DNA of 64,000 bases from Aestuariivirga litoralis (GCF_015714715.1 NZ_WAHS01000001.1:1364001-1428000); one strand, 5' to 3'. Positions 17,951 through 28,974 are shown, counted from the first letter of the stretch. The notes: generated by a model from the sequence alone, not told the origin. Program-made: numbers and translations.

Positions 17951-20823
17951 ACTGTTTTTCCGGTGCGGGTCTGCCATTCGCGCACGGCTTCGGCATCGCG
18001 CGCCGTGATGTCGGGGAAATCCTTGTCGGAACCGATGTCCTTGGAGATTTTCCACGAGCGGGCACATTTCTGGCCTTCGGCCTTGTGCGGCACCACCGCG
18101 ATGTTTTTAGCTTCGGACAAGCGGAAGGCGGCTTGCGGCCCCTCGCCTGCTTTCACCGCAATGGCAGAGGTGATGCAGACTTCAGCAAAGTCGATGGATT
18201 GCACAGCTGCCAGTGCGTTGTCTTCACTCGAGACGAAAACTTCCGGGGCTGCTTCCAGCGCTGAGCCGATCACCTTGTTGGCCCGCTCGATCTCAAGCGC
18301 ACCGGTGACGCTGGCGCGCACCTTGCGGATCAGTGCCCATTTCTCGGCCAAGGCTTCATCACGCCAATCTGACGGGGCTTGAGCAAATTGCATCAGATGC
18401 ACTGACGAGCCCTCGCCCGCATAACGGCTGAGCCAGACTTCTTCCATGGTGAAAACCAGAACCGGTGCCCACCAGGTGGTGAGGCAATGGAACAGTTCGT
18501 GCATCAGCGTGCGGGTGGCGCGGCGCTTGTCGGATGAGAACGGGTCGCAATAGAGCGTGTCCTTGCGGATGTCGAAATAGAAGGCCGAGAGCTCGACATT
18601 CATGAAGTTGGTGAGCGTGGCCACGGCGCGCTTGTAGTCATAGACCTTGTAGGCGGCCTGCACTTCTGCACCCACTTCGGCCAGCTTGTGCAGGATATAA
18701 CGCTCAAGCTCCGGCATCTTGGCATAATTCAGATGCTCGTATTTCTGATAGCCTTCGAGTGCGCCCAGCATGTAGCGGAAGGTGTTGCGCAGCTTGCGGT
18801 AGGTTTCGGTCGTGGTCTTGAGGATCTCGTTGCCGATGCGCTGGTCATCGCTGTAGTCCACCGTGGCGACCCAGAGGCGCAAGATATCAGCGCCGGAATT
18901 CTTGATCACTTCCTGCGGCACCACCGTGTTGCCGAGCGACTTCGACATCTTGCGACCGTCTTCGGCCATGGTGAAGCCATGGGTGATGAGCGCATCGTAA
19001 GGAGCACGCCCTCTCGTGCCGCAGCTTTCGAGCAGCGAGGAATGGAACCAGCCGCGATGCTGGTCGGAGCCTTCGAGATAAACATCCGCCGGCCATTTCA
19101 GGTCGGGGCGTTCTTCGAGCACGAAGGCATGGGTTGAGCCTGAATCAAACCAGACGTCGAGAATGTCTTTCACCTGCTCGAAGTCATCGGCCTTGTATTC
19201 GTTGCCGAGGAGTTTCTGGGCGGCGCCTTCTTCATACCATGCGTCTGCACCATGTTCACAGAACGCTTCAAAGATGCGGGCGTTCACTTTGATGTCGTTG
19301 AGGATTTCGCCGCTCTTCTTGTTGACGAAAACAGTGATCGGTACGCCCCAGGCGCGCTGGCGCGAGATCACCCAATCGGGGCGGGACTCGATCATGCCGC
19401 GCAAACGGTTCTTGCCGGCGGGCGGGAAAAATTCGGTCTGCTCAATGGCGGCCAGCGCCTTGTCGCGCAGGCCTTGCTTGTCCATCGAGATGAACCATTG
19501 CGGCGTGTTGCGGAAGATGATCGGCTTCTTCGAGCGCCAGGAATGTGGATAGGAAATGGTGCGGCGGTTGTGGCCGAGCAACATGCCAGCAGTTTTGAGC
19601 GATTCGATCACGCGCTTGTTGGCATCGCCCCAGCGGCCATGATGGTCGATAACGCGGCCGCCATCGAAGCCTGGCGCATCCTTGGTGTAGAAACCATTCT
19701 CGTCAACGGGAGTTGGCACATCAGTTTCGATGCCGCGATCGCGCAAGGCTTTCTGGTTGGCGACCCAGACATTGTAGTCGTCAGCACCATGCGAAGGTGC
19801 GGTGTGCACGAAACCGGTACCTGCGTCGTCGGTGACGTGGTCACCATCGAGCAATGGGACTGTGAAGTCATATCCAAGCGACTTCAGCGGATGATCGCAG
19901 GAAACGCCAGCCAGTTTGAAATCGGAAACACGGTTCGCAATGATGCGGCCCGCCTTGAACACGTCGTCGGCCAGCTTGTCGGCAACGACAAGCTTTTCGC
20001 CCTTGAGCGTCCAATTGCCTTCCGGCGCATCGGTCACTTCATAAAGGCCGTAGTTGATGCGCGAGGAGAAGCTGATGGCACGGTTGCCGGGGATCGTCCA
20101 AGGCGTTGTCGTCCAGATGACAACCTTAGCGCCATCGCCGTTCCTGACGGGGAATTTTACGAAGATCGTATCGACTTCAACGTCCGCGTATTCGACTTCC
20201 GCTTCAGCCAGTGCCGTCTTCTCGACCACGCTCCACATCACAGGCTTGGAGCCGCGGTAGAGCTGGCCGTCACCGGCGAACTTTTGCAGCTCGCGCGAGA
20301 TGATGGCTTCGGCCTTGAAGTTCATCGTCAGATAGGGATTGTCCCAATCGCCTTCCACGCCGAGGCGCTTGAATTCTTCGCGCTGCACGTTGACCCAATG
20401 AGTGGCAAATTCGCGGCATTCCTTGCGGAATTCGTTGATCGGGATCGCGTCCTTGTTCTGGCCCTTGGCGCGGTATTGCTCTTCGATCTTCCATTCAATC
20501 GGCAAGCCGTGGCAATCCCAGCCGGGCACATAATTGGCATCCTTGCCGGCCATCTGGGCCGAGCGCACAACGAGGTCTTTCAGCACTTTGTTCAGCGCGT
20601 GACCGATGTGGATGTTGCCGTTGGCATAGGGCGGGCCGTCATGCAGCACGAACTTTTCGCGGCCCTTCGAGCTGTCACGCAGGATCTTGTAAAGGTCCAT
20701 ATCCGCCCAGCGCTTCAAGAGCTCGGGCTCCTTCTGCGGCAGGCCGGCTTTCATCGGAAAGTCGGTCTTGGGCAGGAAAACGGTTTCGCGGTAACGGTCG
20801 GTCTTTTTCGGTTCGGCAGTCAT
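17947..20823 (-). CDS. ileS: isoleucyl-tRNA synthetase
   Basis: 958-aa class I synthetase. HIGH lies at residues 72-75 ([14 protein letters not shown]), KMSKS lies in [12 protein letters not shown], and the CP1 editing domain in between has the [16 protein letters not shown] threonine-rich segment. The C-terminus lacks a clear four-cysteine zinc knuckle, though CARSWKIS remains near the end, as in many alphaproteobacterial IleRS. It is the first gene of ileS-lspA-lipoprotein, with mutL next on the same strand. Confidence 0.97.
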   Translation of the reverse strand: MTAEPKKTDRYRETVFLPKTDFPMKAGLPQKEPELLKRWADMDLYKILRDSSKGREKFVLHDGPPYANGNIHIGHALNKVLKDLVVRSAQMAGKDANYVPGWDCHGLPIEWKIEEQYRAKGQNKDAIPINEFRKECREFATHWVNVQREEFKRLGVEGDWDNPYLTMNFKAEAIISRELQKFAGDGQLYRGSKPVMWSVVEKTALAEAEVEYADVEVDTIFVKFPVRNGDGAKVVIWTTTPWTIPGNRAISFSSRINYGLYEVTDAPEGNWTLKGEKLVVADKLADDVFKAGRIIANRVSDFKLAGVSCDHPLKSLGYDFTVPLLDGDHVTDDAGTGFVHTAPSHGADDYNVWVANQKALRDRGIETDVPTPVDENGFYTKDAPGFDGGRVIDHHGRWGDANKRVIESLKTAGMLLGHNRRTISYPHSWRSKKPIIFRNTPQWFISMDKQGLRDKALAAIEQTEFFPPAGKNRLRGMIESRPDWVISRQRAWGVPITVFVNKKSGEILNDIKVNARIFEAFCEHGADAWYEEGAAQKLLGNEYKADDFEQVKDILDVWFDSGSTHAFVLEERPDLKWPADVYLEGSDQHRGWFHSSLLESCGTRGRAPYDALITHGFTMAEDGRKMSKSLGNTVVPQEVIKNSGADILRLWVATVDYSDDQRIGNEILKTTTETYRKLRNTFRYMLGALEGYQKYEHLNYAKMPELERYILHKLAEVGAEVQAAYKVYDYKRAVATLTNFMNVELSAFYFDIRKDTLYCDPFSSDKRRATRTLMHELFHCLTTWWAPVLVFTMEEVWLSRYAGEGSSVHLMQFAQAPSDWRDEALAEKWALIRKVRASVTGALEIERANKVIGSALEAAPEVFVSSEDNALAAVQSIDFAEVCITSAIAVKAGEGPQAAFRLSEAKNIAVVPHKAEGQKCARSWKISKDIGSDKDFPDITARDAEAVREWQTRTGKTV

Positions 20824-20864
20824 GAGCGGGGCTCTTATCAGAGCCTCCGCATTCTTGGAAGGCT

Positions 20865-21632
20865 TTAGCCTTTCTGGTCAAATCCCTGATGGGCGGCCTG
20901 CGCCAAGGGGAGCATTTCCGCCTCGGACTGGGGACCAGCCATGGCATAGATCATGCTGGGCTCCACCCATGAGCAGGTAACCAGCGGCCCGTGCTGTTCA
21001 ACCTTGAAGGGCGCATCCTTTTGAGCTGCATTGGCCGCCACATAGACCACCAGGCGCTTTTTCGAGGCGTCTTCATACATCAGCAGCCCGGCGGGGCTGG
21101 CCCCCTGGGGCAGCAGGCGGCCGCCGATCAGCGCATAGCCCTGGGCAGAAAGATCAGGCACGGTGAAAGCCACGCCGATGCGTTTCGATAGCCATTTCTG
21201 CAGATGATCCTTCTCATCGGCGTTCACCTCCACCGGATGGCGCTGCTCGCCGCCATAGACGGTAAAGGCATCCAGCGCGCGCTGGGGTAGTGCTTCGGCC
21301 ACCGCGCTGGTGCCGGCGAAATCACGCAGTGTCCAGCCGGCAACGCCGCCGACCAGCATGGCGGCAACACTGGCCGCCACCGCCCAGCCACGCCAAGAGC
21401 GGGCCAAGGGTGCATGCCGCGCCGAACGCAGAAGAGCCTGCGGCACATCCTCATTGAGTACGCCATCAAAGGTTTTATGCAGTGCGGCCTTCTGCTGGCG
21501 GATCACCTCCAGCAGGCGGCGCGCCTCGGCGTCCGTCGCGAGAAGCGCTTCGATCTTGGCCTTTTCCTCGCCCTGAAGTTCGCCATCGGCAAAAGCGTGA
21601 AGGGCCCAGTTTTCAATTGTTTCAAACATCAT
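20865..21632 (-). CDS. anti-sigma factor (membrane-anchored)
   Basis: 255-aa protein with a short N-terminal sigma-binding region ([21 protein letters not shown], like zinc-less anti-sigma domains), one transmembrane segment around residues 84-101 ([16 protein letters not shown]), and a periplasmic domain. The HxxxCxxC of zinc anti-sigma factors is absent. Its start shares ATGA with the upstream ECF sigma gene, which is the evidence for pairing. It probably holds the sigma factor at the membrane until an envelope or redox signal. Confidence 0.88.
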   Translation of the reverse strand: MMFETIENWALHAFADGELQGEEKAKIEALLATDAEARRLLEVIRQQKAALHKTFDGVLNEDVPQALLRSARHAPLARSWRGWAVAASVAAMLVGGVAGWTLRDFAGTSAVAEALPQRALDAFTVYGGEQRHPVEVNADEKDHLQKWLSKRIGVAFTVPDLSAQGYALIGGRLLPQGASPAGLLMYEDASKKRLVVYVAANAAQKDAPFKVEQHGPLVTCSWVEPSMIYAMAGPQSEAEMLPLAQAAHQGFDQKG

Positions 21633-22147
21633 TTCACCACGCGCAAAACGGTCGTTCCGCGCTTTTCCAAAAGGTCTTGTAAATTCGATCTGGCCCGCGA
21701 CAGGCGCGACATCACGGTACCAATGGGCACGCCCATGATTTCCGCCGCTTCCTTATAGCTCATCTCTTCCAAGCTGATCAGGATCAGCACTTCGCGTTGC
21801 GGCTGGGGCAGCAGGTCCAAAGCATCGGTAATCAGCGTCACCGAAAGGTTCTGCTCCTGGGCCGGGGCCACGGCGGGCTCATCGGCCTCCAGGCCATCCA
21901 CATCTGCCATCACGCCAAAATGCTGGTTTCGCCGCCACTGACTGACATGGATATTACGCAGGATGGCGAACAGCCAGGCCCGCAGGGGTCGCGCCGTATC
22001 GTAGAGGTGCTGTTTGACGAGGGCGCGTTCGACACAATCCTGCACCAGGTCATCGGCCAAGGCAGCATCACTCACCAAACCACGCGCAAAGCGGCGGAGA
22101 CGGGGAATTTCCTTCACCAATTCGCTTGCAAAGTCCTGATGCACCAT
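21629..22147 (-). CDS. ECF-type RNA polymerase sigma factor
   Basis: 172-aa sigma-70 family protein with only regions 2 and 4. Region 2 reads ARGLVSDAALADDLVQDCVERAL and AWLFAILRNIHVSQWRR. Region 4 reads LDLLPQPQREVLILISLEEMSYKEAAEIMGVPIGTVMSRLSRAR, a helix-turn-helix. A Glu/Pro-rich linker separates them. It is co-transcribed with the anti-sigma gene. I found no convincing autoregulatory ECF promoter in the 103-base divergent gap before sthA. Confidence 0.92.
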   Translation of the reverse strand: MVHQDFASELVKEIPRLRRFARGLVSDAALADDLVQDCVERALVKQHLYDTARPLRAWLFAILRNIHVSQWRRNQHFGVMADVDGLEADEPAVAPAQEQNLSVTLITDALDLLPQPQREVLILISLEEMSYKEAAEIMGVPIGTVMSRLSRARSNLQDLLEKRGTTVLRVVK

Positions 22148-22250
22148 GCCTTCTCTTACGCCAGGCTGTGCCTGCTATTCCACCACGTCATATTCTCTTG
22201 TTGCAAATGCCACATAGCGTCATAATTCGCGGTGATTCAGGGGTGAATTC

Positions 22251-23657
22251 ATGAACTCATATGACATGCTGGTCATTGGCAGTGGTCCTGCCGGGCGGCG
22301 CGCGGCGGTGCAGTCAGCCAAGCTGGGCAAGTCGGTGCTGGTGGTGGACAAGGGGCGCAGGCTGGGCGGCGTATCCGTGCATACGGGCACCATCCCCTCC
22401 AAGACGCTGCGCGAAACAGTGCTCAATCTTTCCGGCTGGCGCGAGCGTGGCTTCTATGGCCGCGGCTACCGCGTGAAGCAGGTGATCTCGGCGGCCGACC
22501 TGGTCGAGCGCCTGCGCAAAACCCTGGACCATGAAGTGGAAGTGCTGCAGCACCAGTTCATGCGCAACGCCGTGAAGAGCACGCAAGCCACTGCGCATTT
22601 CTCCAGCTCCAACACGGCGCGGCTGACGACTGAGCTTGGGGACGTGTCAGAAGTGCAATTTGAAAAGGCGCTCATATCAGTGGGCACAAGGCCATACCGC
22701 CCCGACAACATTCCGTTTGACCACAAGCGGGTTTTTGACAGCGATGAAATCCTCGACATCGAAACCCTGCCCCGCACCTTGATCGTGATCGGTGGCGGCG
22801 TGATCGGGGTGGAATATGCCACGATCTTCTCTGCCCTTGATGTGCCGGTGACGCTGATTGAAGGCCGCAACACCATTCTTGAATTCGTCGACAAGGAACT
22901 GGTGGAAGATTTCATGCACCAGATGCGCGACCGCGGCATGTCGATCCGCCTGGGTGCCACTGTTGCCACGGTCACCGCCTCCGACAAGGGGGTGGAAGTG
23001 ACGCTGAGTGACGGGCGCCTGATCAAGGCTGATGCGCTGCTTTACGCGGCTGGCCGTTCCGGCAATGTGCCGACGCTGGGGCTTGAGACAGTTGGCATTG
23101 CCACCGATGCGCGCGGGCGTATCGAGGTTGATCATTCTACCTTCCAGACTTCAGTTCCGCATATCTATGCGGCGGGTGATGTGATCGGCTTTCCGAGCCT
23201 CGCCTCCACCAGCATGGAACAGGGGCGCATTGCAGCCTGCCACGCTTTCGGTGTGCATCTGCCTGCCCCGCCCGAAACCTTCCCTTACGGCATCTATGCC
23301 GTGCCGGAAATTTCCACCGTGGGGCTTTCGGAAGAAGACGTGCGCAAGACCGGCCAGGCCTATGAATGCGGCGTGGCGCGGTTCCGTGAAACCTCGCGCG
23401 GGCATATTATGGGTGTGAATAACGGGTTCCTGAAACTGATCTTCTCACTGGAATCGCGCCGTCTGCTGGGCGCGCATATTGTGGGAGAAGGGGCGACTGA
23501 GCTGATCCATATTGGCCAGGCGGTGATCAACCTGAAGGGCACGGTCGATTACTTCGTCAACAACACCTTCAATTTCCCGACACTGGCTGAGGCCTACAAG
23601 ATTGCTGGGCTTGATGCCTGGAACCGCATGGGTGCTCCGGACCCGATTGCGAGCTAG
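22251..23657 (+). CDS. sthA: soluble pyridine nucleotide transhydrogenase
   Basis: 468-aa FAD flavoprotein that equilibrates NADPH and NADH. It has GSGPAGRRAAVQSAKLG (FAD), GGGVIGVEYATIF (NAD(P)) and YAAGDVIGFPSLASTSMEQGR. The disulfide of lipoamide-dehydrogenase relatives is absent: the segment reads GGVSVHTGTIPSKTLRE with no cysteine, as expected for SthA, which works without a redox disulfide. AGGGGTG lies upstream of the ATG. The stop shares CTAG with the convergent gor stop. Confidence 0.93.
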   Translation: MNSYDMLVIGSGPAGRRAAVQSAKLGKSVLVVDKGRRLGGVSVHTGTIPSKTLRETVLNLSGWRERGFYGRGYRVKQVISAADLVERLRKTLDHEVEVLQHQFMRNAVKSTQATAHFSSSNTARLTTELGDVSEVQFEKALISVGTRPYRPDNIPFDHKRVFDSDEILDIETLPRTLIVIGGGVIGVEYATIFSALDVPVTLIEGRNTILEFVDKELVEDFMHQMRDRGMSIRLGATVATVTASDKGVEVTLSDGRLIKADALLYAAGRSGNVPTLGLETVGIATDARGRIEVDHSTFQTSVPHIYAAGDVIGFPSLASTSMEQGRIAACHAFGVHLPAPPETFPYGIYAVPEISTVGLSEEDVRKTGQAYECGVARFRETSRGHIMGVNNGFLKLIFSLESRRLLGAHIVGEGATELIHIGQAVINLKGTVDYFVNNTFNFPTLAEAYKIAGLDAWNRMGAPDPIAS

Positions 23658-25018
23658 GGTTTCCACTTTTCGCGCATTGTGACCAGTTCTTCCGAAGCCG
23701 TCGGGTGAACGGCCAGCGTGGCATCAAACTGCGCTTTGGTGGCGCCGCAGGTGATGGCGATGCCGAGCAGCTGCGCCATTTCGCCGGCATCTGGGCCGGC
23801 AATGTGGCAGCCGAGAACCTTGTCGGTTTCGCCATCGACAATCAGCTTCATCAGCATGCGTTCGTCACGGCCTGAGAGCGTGTGCTTCATCGGGCGGAAG
23901 CTGGTCTTGTAGATATCGATCTTGGCGTGCTTGTCGCGCGCCTGGGCTTCGGTGAGGCCTACGGTGCCGAGTTCCGGCTGCGAAAATACTGCGGTGGGCA
24001 CCAGCGTGTGATCCACTGAGCGCGGCATGTTGCCGAAAATCGTGTCGGCAAAAGCGTGGCCTTCGCGGATGGCCACGGGCGTGAGGTTCACGCGGTTAGT
24101 CACATCGCCCACGGCATAGATTGAGTCCACCGAGCTCTTGGAGAATTCATCGACTTCAACGGCGTAATGCGGTGTGAGCTTCACGCCTGCCTCTTCGAGG
24201 TTCAGGCCCACCGTATTGGGCATGCGGCCGGTGGCGAACATGATCTGACCTGCGCCGATCTGGCGGCCGTCTTCCAGCGTGACGCGCACGCCGTCACCGC
24301 TGCGTTCAATCGCAGCAATGTCGGCCTTGGTGAGGATCTCGATCCCTTTTTTCTTCATTTCGGCGGCGAGGTGGTTGCGCAAATCATCATCAAAGCCACG
24401 CAGGATCTGGTCGCCGCGCAGCACCAGGATGGTTTCCACGCCAAGGCCGTTGAAAATCCCGGCAAACTCAACCGCAATATATCCGCCACCGACGATCACG
24501 ATGCGGCGGGGCAGATGGTCCAGATGGAAAGCCTCGTTCGAGGACATCGCCAGCTCATGGCCGGGCAGATGGCGCGGAATGAAGGGCGCGGCACCGGTGG
24601 CGATGAGGATATATTTCGCGGTGATCTTGCGTCCGGATGTGGCCAGTTGCACCGTGTGCGCATCCACCAAGGTCGCACGCTCCATGATCAGTTCAGCGCC
24701 GGCGGCTTCGAGATTGCGGATATAGGCCTTGTTCAGGCGGTCTATTTCCTTGTCCTTGTTTTCGATCAGGACGGACCAATCGAAGGACACTTTTTCCGAG
24801 GTCCAGCCGTAGCCAATCGCATCTTCAAATTCCTCGGCGAATTTGGATGCATAGACCAGCAGCTTCTTGGGCACGCAGCCACGGATGACGCAAGTGCCAC
24901 CTACGCGGTATTCTTCTGCGACTGCGACCTTGGCGCCATGTTTGGCCGCAATGCGGGCTGCGCGCACGCCGCCCGAACCTGCACCAATGACGAAAAGGTC
25001 GTAGTCGTAACTGCTCAC
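23654..25018 (-). CDS. gor: glutathione-disulfide reductase
   Basis: 454-aa FAD enzyme reducing GSSG with NADPH. The redox pair is present in GGTCVIRGCVPKKLLVYAS. It also has GAGSGGVRAARIAA, the NADPH fold GGGYIAVEFAGIF, an arginine-containing LVLRGDQILRGFD that suits NADPH, and a C-terminal HPTASEELVTM with the catalytic His. Its start overlaps rpiA by ATGA, making it the last gene of gabD-rpiA-gor. Confidence 0.95.
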   Translation of the reverse strand: MSSYDYDLFVIGAGSGGVRAARIAAKHGAKVAVAEEYRVGGTCVIRGCVPKKLLVYASKFAEEFEDAIGYGWTSEKVSFDWSVLIENKDKEIDRLNKAYIRNLEAAGAELIMERATLVDAHTVQLATSGRKITAKYILIATGAAPFIPRHLPGHELAMSSNEAFHLDHLPRRIVIVGGGYIAVEFAGIFNGLGVETILVLRGDQILRGFDDDLRNHLAAEMKKKGIEILTKADIAAIERSGDGVRVTLEDGRQIGAGQIMFATGRMPNTVGLNLEEAGVKLTPHYAVEVDEFSKSSVDSIYAVGDVTNRVNLTPVAIREGHAFADTIFGNMPRSVDHTLVPTAVFSQPELGTVGLTEAQARDKHAKIDIYKTSFRPMKHTLSGRDERMLMKLIVDGETDKVLGCHIAGPDAGEMAQLLGIAITCGATKAQFDATLAVHPTASEELVTMREKWKP

Positions 25019-25719
25019 GGACGGGTGATCTCCTCAACGCCGTTTTCAGTGGCCATCATCACGATGCCGCAGATGCCGATGAACAGCCCGCATTCAATCA
25101 CGCCCGGCAGATGCTTGAGCGACGCTTCCAGCCGGTCCGGATCGGGGATCGCGCCCAGCTGCAGGTCAATGATCGCATTGCCGCCTTCAGTGACGAAAGG
25201 CTTGCCATCCACTTGCGCGCGCAGGCGCATCTTGGCATTGGTGAAGCCCTGATTGTGCAGCAGGCGTTCGATCTTCCAGGCTGTGGGGTTCACGCCGTAT
25301 TTCGAGACTTCCACTGGCAGCGGGAATTTGCCCAGCGTTTCGACCTTCTTCGATTCATCGCAGATGCAGATTACAAAGCGCGACGACGAGGCCACGATTT
25401 TCTCGCGGTGCAAGGCCCCGCCACCGCCCTTGATCATGCGGAATTGCGGATCGATTTCATCGGCGCCATCCACGGTGAAATCCAGGAAGGCATTGTCCTC
25501 GATATTCTGCAGATTGAGGCCGTGCTTCTGTGCCAACGCGTAAGATGCAGCAGATGTCGGCACGAAAATTGTATTAAGTTTTTCGCGTTTCACCTTTTCC
25601 GCAGCGGCTATGATGAAGTGATTGGCAGTGGTGCCGGTGCCCAGACCGATTTTCACATCTGCTGTAACAACTTTCAGCGCTTCAAGTGCGGCTGCTTTCT
25701 TTTGTGTATCCGCACTCAT
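25015..25719 (-). CDS. rpiA: ribose-5-phosphate isomerase A
   Basis: Interconverts ribose 5-phosphate and ribulose 5-phosphate; 234 aa. It shows [13 protein letters not shown] (phosphate loop), [13 protein letters not shown] with the catalytic acidic residues, and [14 protein letters not shown]. Ribulose 5-phosphate feeds both the pentose phosphate pathway and RibBA. It overlaps gabD upstream and gor downstream by four bases each. Confidence 0.96.
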   Translation of the reverse strand: MSADTQKKAAALEALKVVTADVKIGLGTGTTANHFIIAAAEKVKREKLNTIFVPTSAASYALAQKHGLNLQNIEDNAFLDFTVDGADEIDPQFRMIKGGGGALHREKIVASSSRFVICICDESKKVETLGKFPLPVEVSKYGVNPTAWKIERLLHNQGFTNAKMRLRAQVDGKPFVTEGGNAIIDLQLGAIPDPDRLEASLKHLPGVIECGLFIGICGIVMMATENGVEEITRP

Positions 25720-27191
25720 TTTCCCAGGCCACCCATCAACATGTATTTCAACTCCAGATATTCTTCCATGCCGTGAGATGAACCCTCACGGCCAATGCCA
25801 CTTTCCTTAACACCACCGAAGGGCACTTCGGCGGTTGAAATCAGGCCTTCGTTAATGCCCACCATGCCGTAATCCAATGCTTCGCCCACGCGCCACACAC
25901 GGCCGATATCGCGCGTGTAGAAATAGCAGGCGAGGCCGAATTCGGTGGCGTTGGCCAGCTCGATCACTTCTTCCTCGGTCTTGAAGCGGAACAGCGGAGC
26001 CACCGGGCCAAAGGTTTCTTCGCGGGCGACTGCCATGGCAGAGGTCACACCGGTCAGGATTGTCGGTTCGAAGAAATTGCCGCCCAAGGAATGCCCGCCC
26101 AGCACCACCTTGGCACCCTTGGCGGTGGCATCGGCAATGTGCTCTTCGACTTTTTTGACAGCGGCCTTGTTGATCAGCGGACCGGTGGTGACACCGTCCT
26201 TGACGCCGTCACCCACATTCAGTTTCTTCACGGCAACAGCCAGCTTCTCGGCGAAGGCATCATAGACGCCTTCCTGCACATAGATGCGGTTGGCGCAGAC
26301 ACAAGTCTGGCCGTTATTGCGGTATTTCGAAACAATGGCGCCAGCGACGGCAGCATCGAGATCGGCATCATCGAACACGATGAAGGGCGCGTTGCCACCC
26401 AGTTCCAGGCCCACCTTCTTGATGGTGGGGGCGCACTGGGCCATCAGCATGCGACCGATTTCGGTGGAGCCGGTAAAGGTCAGCGCTTTGACGATCGGGT
26501 TCGAGGTCATCTCGCCGCCGATTTCCGAGGCCTTGCCGGTGATCACCGAGAAAATGCCAGCGGGCATACCAGCACGGTGCGCAAGTTCCCCCAGCGCCAG
26601 CGCCGAGAACGGCGTTTCAGCTGCAGGCTTGCAGACAAAGGCGCAACCTGCCGCGAGTGCGGGGCCAGCCTTGCGGGTGATCATCGCATTCGGAAAGTTC
26701 CACGGGGTGATTGCAGCAACCACACCGACCGGCTGCTTGATGACCACGGCGCGGCTGTTGGCCATCGGCACCGGAATGGTTTCGCCGTAAACGCGCTTGG
26801 CTTCTTCTGCGAAGAACTCAATGAAGCTGGCACCATAAGCGATCTCGCCGCGGCTTTCCGCCAGCGGCTTGCCCTGCTCTGCCGTCATGATCTGGGCCAG
26901 GTCTTCCTGGTTCTCCATCATCAGGCTGAACCATTTGCGCAGGATGATGCTGCGCTCCTTGGCGGATTTCTTGGCCCAGGCCTTCTGGGCTTTTTCAGCA
27001 CCTTCAATGGCGGCCTTGGTCTCGGCCTTGCCCAAACGCGGAATCTGGCCAATCACACCATCATCCACCGGGTTGGTGACATCGATCATGTCTTTGGAAG
27101 TGACCCACTCGCCATTGATGTAGCAGGCTTCCTTGAGAAGGCTCTTGTCCTTCAAGATGTTCTTCAAATTCTGGGATTTGGCGACGTCCAT
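25716..27191 (-). CDS. gabD: NAD(P)-dependent succinate-semialdehyde dehydrogenase
   Basis: 491-aa aldehyde dehydrogenase. ATG at 27191 has GGAGG five bases upstream; a GTG four codons earlier has none. Family features are [20 protein letters not shown], the catalytic Glu in [16 protein letters not shown], and the catalytic Cys in [14 protein letters not shown]. The second Cys two residues later matches GabD-type enzymes. It oxidises succinate semialdehyde to succinate. A glutarate-semialdehyde substrate is possible. It is the first gene of the three-gene coupled operon. Confidence 0.9.
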   Translation of the reverse strand: MDVAKSQNLKNILKDKSLLKEACYINGEWVTSKDMIDVTNPVDDGVIGQIPRLGKAETKAAIEGAEKAQKAWAKKSAKERSIILRKWFSLMMENQEDLAQIMTAEQGKPLAESRGEIAYGASFIEFFAEEAKRVYGETIPVPMANSRAVVIKQPVGVVAAITPWNFPNAMITRKAGPALAAGCAFVCKPAAETPFSALALGELAHRAGMPAGIFSVITGKASEIGGEMTSNPIVKALTFTGSTEIGRMLMAQCAPTIKKVGLELGGNAPFIVFDDADLDAAVAGAIVSKYRNNGQTCVCANRIYVQEGVYDAFAEKLAVAVKKLNVGDGVKDGVTTGPLINKAAVKKVEEHIADATAKGAKVVLGGHSLGGNFFEPTILTGVTSAMAVAREETFGPVAPLFRFKTEEEVIELANATEFGLACYFYTRDIGRVWRVGEALDYGMVGINEGLISTAEVPFGGVKESGIGREGSSHGMEEYLELKYMLMGGLGK

Positions 27192-27272
27192 TCCGGCCTC
27201 CACAATTACAATGGCGTGCCCATAGCATAGCGGCTAAAGGCACACAAACGGACCAACAACACAGTAAGACCC

Positions 27273-27938
27273 ATGCCAGTTGAAGCCCTGATTTTTGATC
27301 TTGATGGTACTCTAGTCGATACAGCGCCAGACCTGATCAATGCCGCAAACTATGCCCTGAAACAGGCGGGGCGGAATGCGATTTCGGACGAGCAGCTGCG
27401 TTCGTTCGTAGGACATGGGGCTTTGAGCCTGATTAAGCAAGGGCTTGCCGCCACCGGTGGCGTTCCGGATGAGACTACCGTTTTGGGGCTGCGCGACCAG
27501 TTCATTGATTATTACAATGATAATATCGCCGTGGGCAGCAAGGTGTTTGATGGGTTGGAGCCAGTGCTCAAGGCCGCCCGGCAGCGCGGCATCAAGCTGG
27601 GCGTGTGCACCAACAAGCTGGAAGGCCTGTCACACCGGCTGCTCAAGGATATTGGCCTGGCGTCCTATTTCGATGCGGTGGTGGGCGGCGACACATTGCC
27701 GGTGATGAAGCCTGACCCAGCGCCTTATTTCGAAGTGGCGCGGCTTTTGGGTGTGGATGCCAAACGCACCATCATGTTCGGTGACAGCGAGACGGATATC
27801 CGCACAGCCCAAGCTGCCGGCGTGCCGGTGATCGCGGTGAGCTTCGGTTATACGCCGCAGCATGTCTCGGCGTTTGATCCTGATCACGTGATTGATCATT
27901 ACGACGAGGCCTGGAGCCTGGTTGAGGCCTATGTCTAA
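27273..27938 (+). CDS. gph: phosphoglycolate phosphatase (HAD family)
   Basis: 221-aa HAD hydrolase removing phosphate from 2-phosphoglycolate. Motif I is LIFDLDGTLVDT, motif II is LGVCTNK, and motifs III/IV are KPDPAPY and MFGDSETDIRTAQAAG. The helical cap between motifs I and II is typical of Gph/PGP. The start is divergent from gabD with 81 bases between. The 3' end overlaps the next gene by eight bases. Confidence 0.9.
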   Translation: MPVEALIFDLDGTLVDTAPDLINAANYALKQAGRNAISDEQLRSFVGHGALSLIKQGLAATGGVPDETTVLGLRDQFIDYYNDNIAVGSKVFDGLEPVLKAARQRGIKLGVCTNKLEGLSHRLLKDIGLASYFDAVVGGDTLPVMKPDPAPYFEVARLLGVDAKRTIMFGDSETDIRTAQAAGVPVIAVSFGYTPQHVSAFDPDHVIDHYDEAWSLVEAYV

Positions 27939-28962
27939 AGCCGCCACATCGGCCCGCGCGCTGGCCGGGCTGGGGCTGGTGACGGCTGATGAAGCTGCAA
28001 GGCTGGCTGCGGTCGAGGACAAGTTCTCCACGCGGCTTTCGCCGGAGGTATTGCGGCAGATCAAGACAGCCAGCCTCGATGATCCCATCTTCCGGCAATA
28101 TGTGCCTTCGCGCGAAGAGCTGGACGTGCGGGAAGATGAGCTGGCGGATCCCATTGGCGACGTGCCGCACCAGAAGGTGAAGGGCATCATCCACCGCTAC
28201 CGCGACCGGCTACTGTTGACGCCGACGCACACCTGCCAAGTCTATTGCCGCTTCTGCTTCCGCCGCGAGAAGGTTGGCAGTGCAGCTAATTTGAGCAAGG
28301 CAGAGCTTGAGGCGGCCTACGCCTATATCGCCGTGCATAGTGAAGTGAACGAAGTGATTCTGACCGGCGGCGATCCGCTGGTGCTTTCGGACCGCAGGCT
28401 TGCCGAGATCATCGGGCGGATTTCCGCGATCCCGCATGTAAGTGTGATCCGCATTCACAGCCGCGTGCCACTGGTAGAACCGGCACGGATCACTCGCGAC
28501 TTGCTCAAGGCCCTGAAAACCCGCTGCGCGCTGTTCATGTTGATCCATGTGAACCACGCGGCTGAGCTGTCAAAGCCGGTTTGCGCCGGCCTGGCGCGGC
28601 TGAACAAGGCGGGCATTCCCCTGCTCTCGCAAAGCGTGCTGCTCAAGGGCGTGAACAATGACGCCGAGGTTTTGGCCACGCTATTCCGCGCGCTGATCGC
28701 CAACCGGGTGAAGCCTTACTACCTGCACCATCTCGACAAGGCGGAGGGCACCAGCCATTTCCGGGTTTCAATTGCTGAGGGCCAAGCCCTGATGCGCCAG
28801 TTGCGTGGCAAGCTTTCGGGCCTTGCCCAGCCAACCTATGTACTCGATATTCCTGGCGGCTTTGGCAAGGTGCCGATTGGGCCGGTCTCACTGAACCAGA
28901 AGGCACCAGGCCAATACGAAATCGCCGACCCAGAGGGCCGGCGACATCGCTATCAGGAATGA
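27931..28962 (+). CDS. radical SAM lysine 2,3-aminomutase family protein (EpmB/KamA-like)
   Basis: 343 aa from ATG 27931 (GAGG three bases upstream). The radical SAM cluster ligands are C102, C106 and C109 (TCQVYCRFC). EVILTGGDPLVLSD follows, and the PLP-binding Lys is in DIPGGFGKVPI. The length matches EpmB, which makes beta-lysine for modifying elongation factor P, better than catabolic KamA at about 415 aa. No efp or epmA is in the window, so the role stays open. It is translationally coupled to gph. Confidence 0.88.
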   Translation: MSKAATSARALAGLGLVTADEAARLAAVEDKFSTRLSPEVLRQIKTASLDDPIFRQYVPSREELDVREDELADPIGDVPHQKVKGIIHRYRDRLLLTPTHTCQVYCRFCFRREKVGSAANLSKAELEAAYAYIAVHSEVNEVILTGGDPLVLSDRRLAEIIGRISAIPHVSVIRIHSRVPLVEPARITRDLLKALKTRCALFMLIHVNHAAELSKPVCAGLARLNKAGIPLLSQSVLLKGVNNDAEVLATLFRALIANRVKPYYLHHLDKAEGTSHFRVSIAEGQALMRQLRGKLSGLAQPTYVLDIPGGFGKVPIGPVSLNQKAPGQYEIADPEGRRHRYQE

Positions 28963-28974
28963 ATTGGGTTTGAC

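Noticed and set aside
19252-20868. 538-codon + strand open frame opposite ileS
   Set aside because: It mirrors the ileS coding frame, has no family motif or ribosome-binding site, and ileS is certain.
22360-22420. Loss of redox cysteines in SthA as a sign of inactivation
   Set aside because: Soluble transhydrogenases of this family lack the disulfide naturally.
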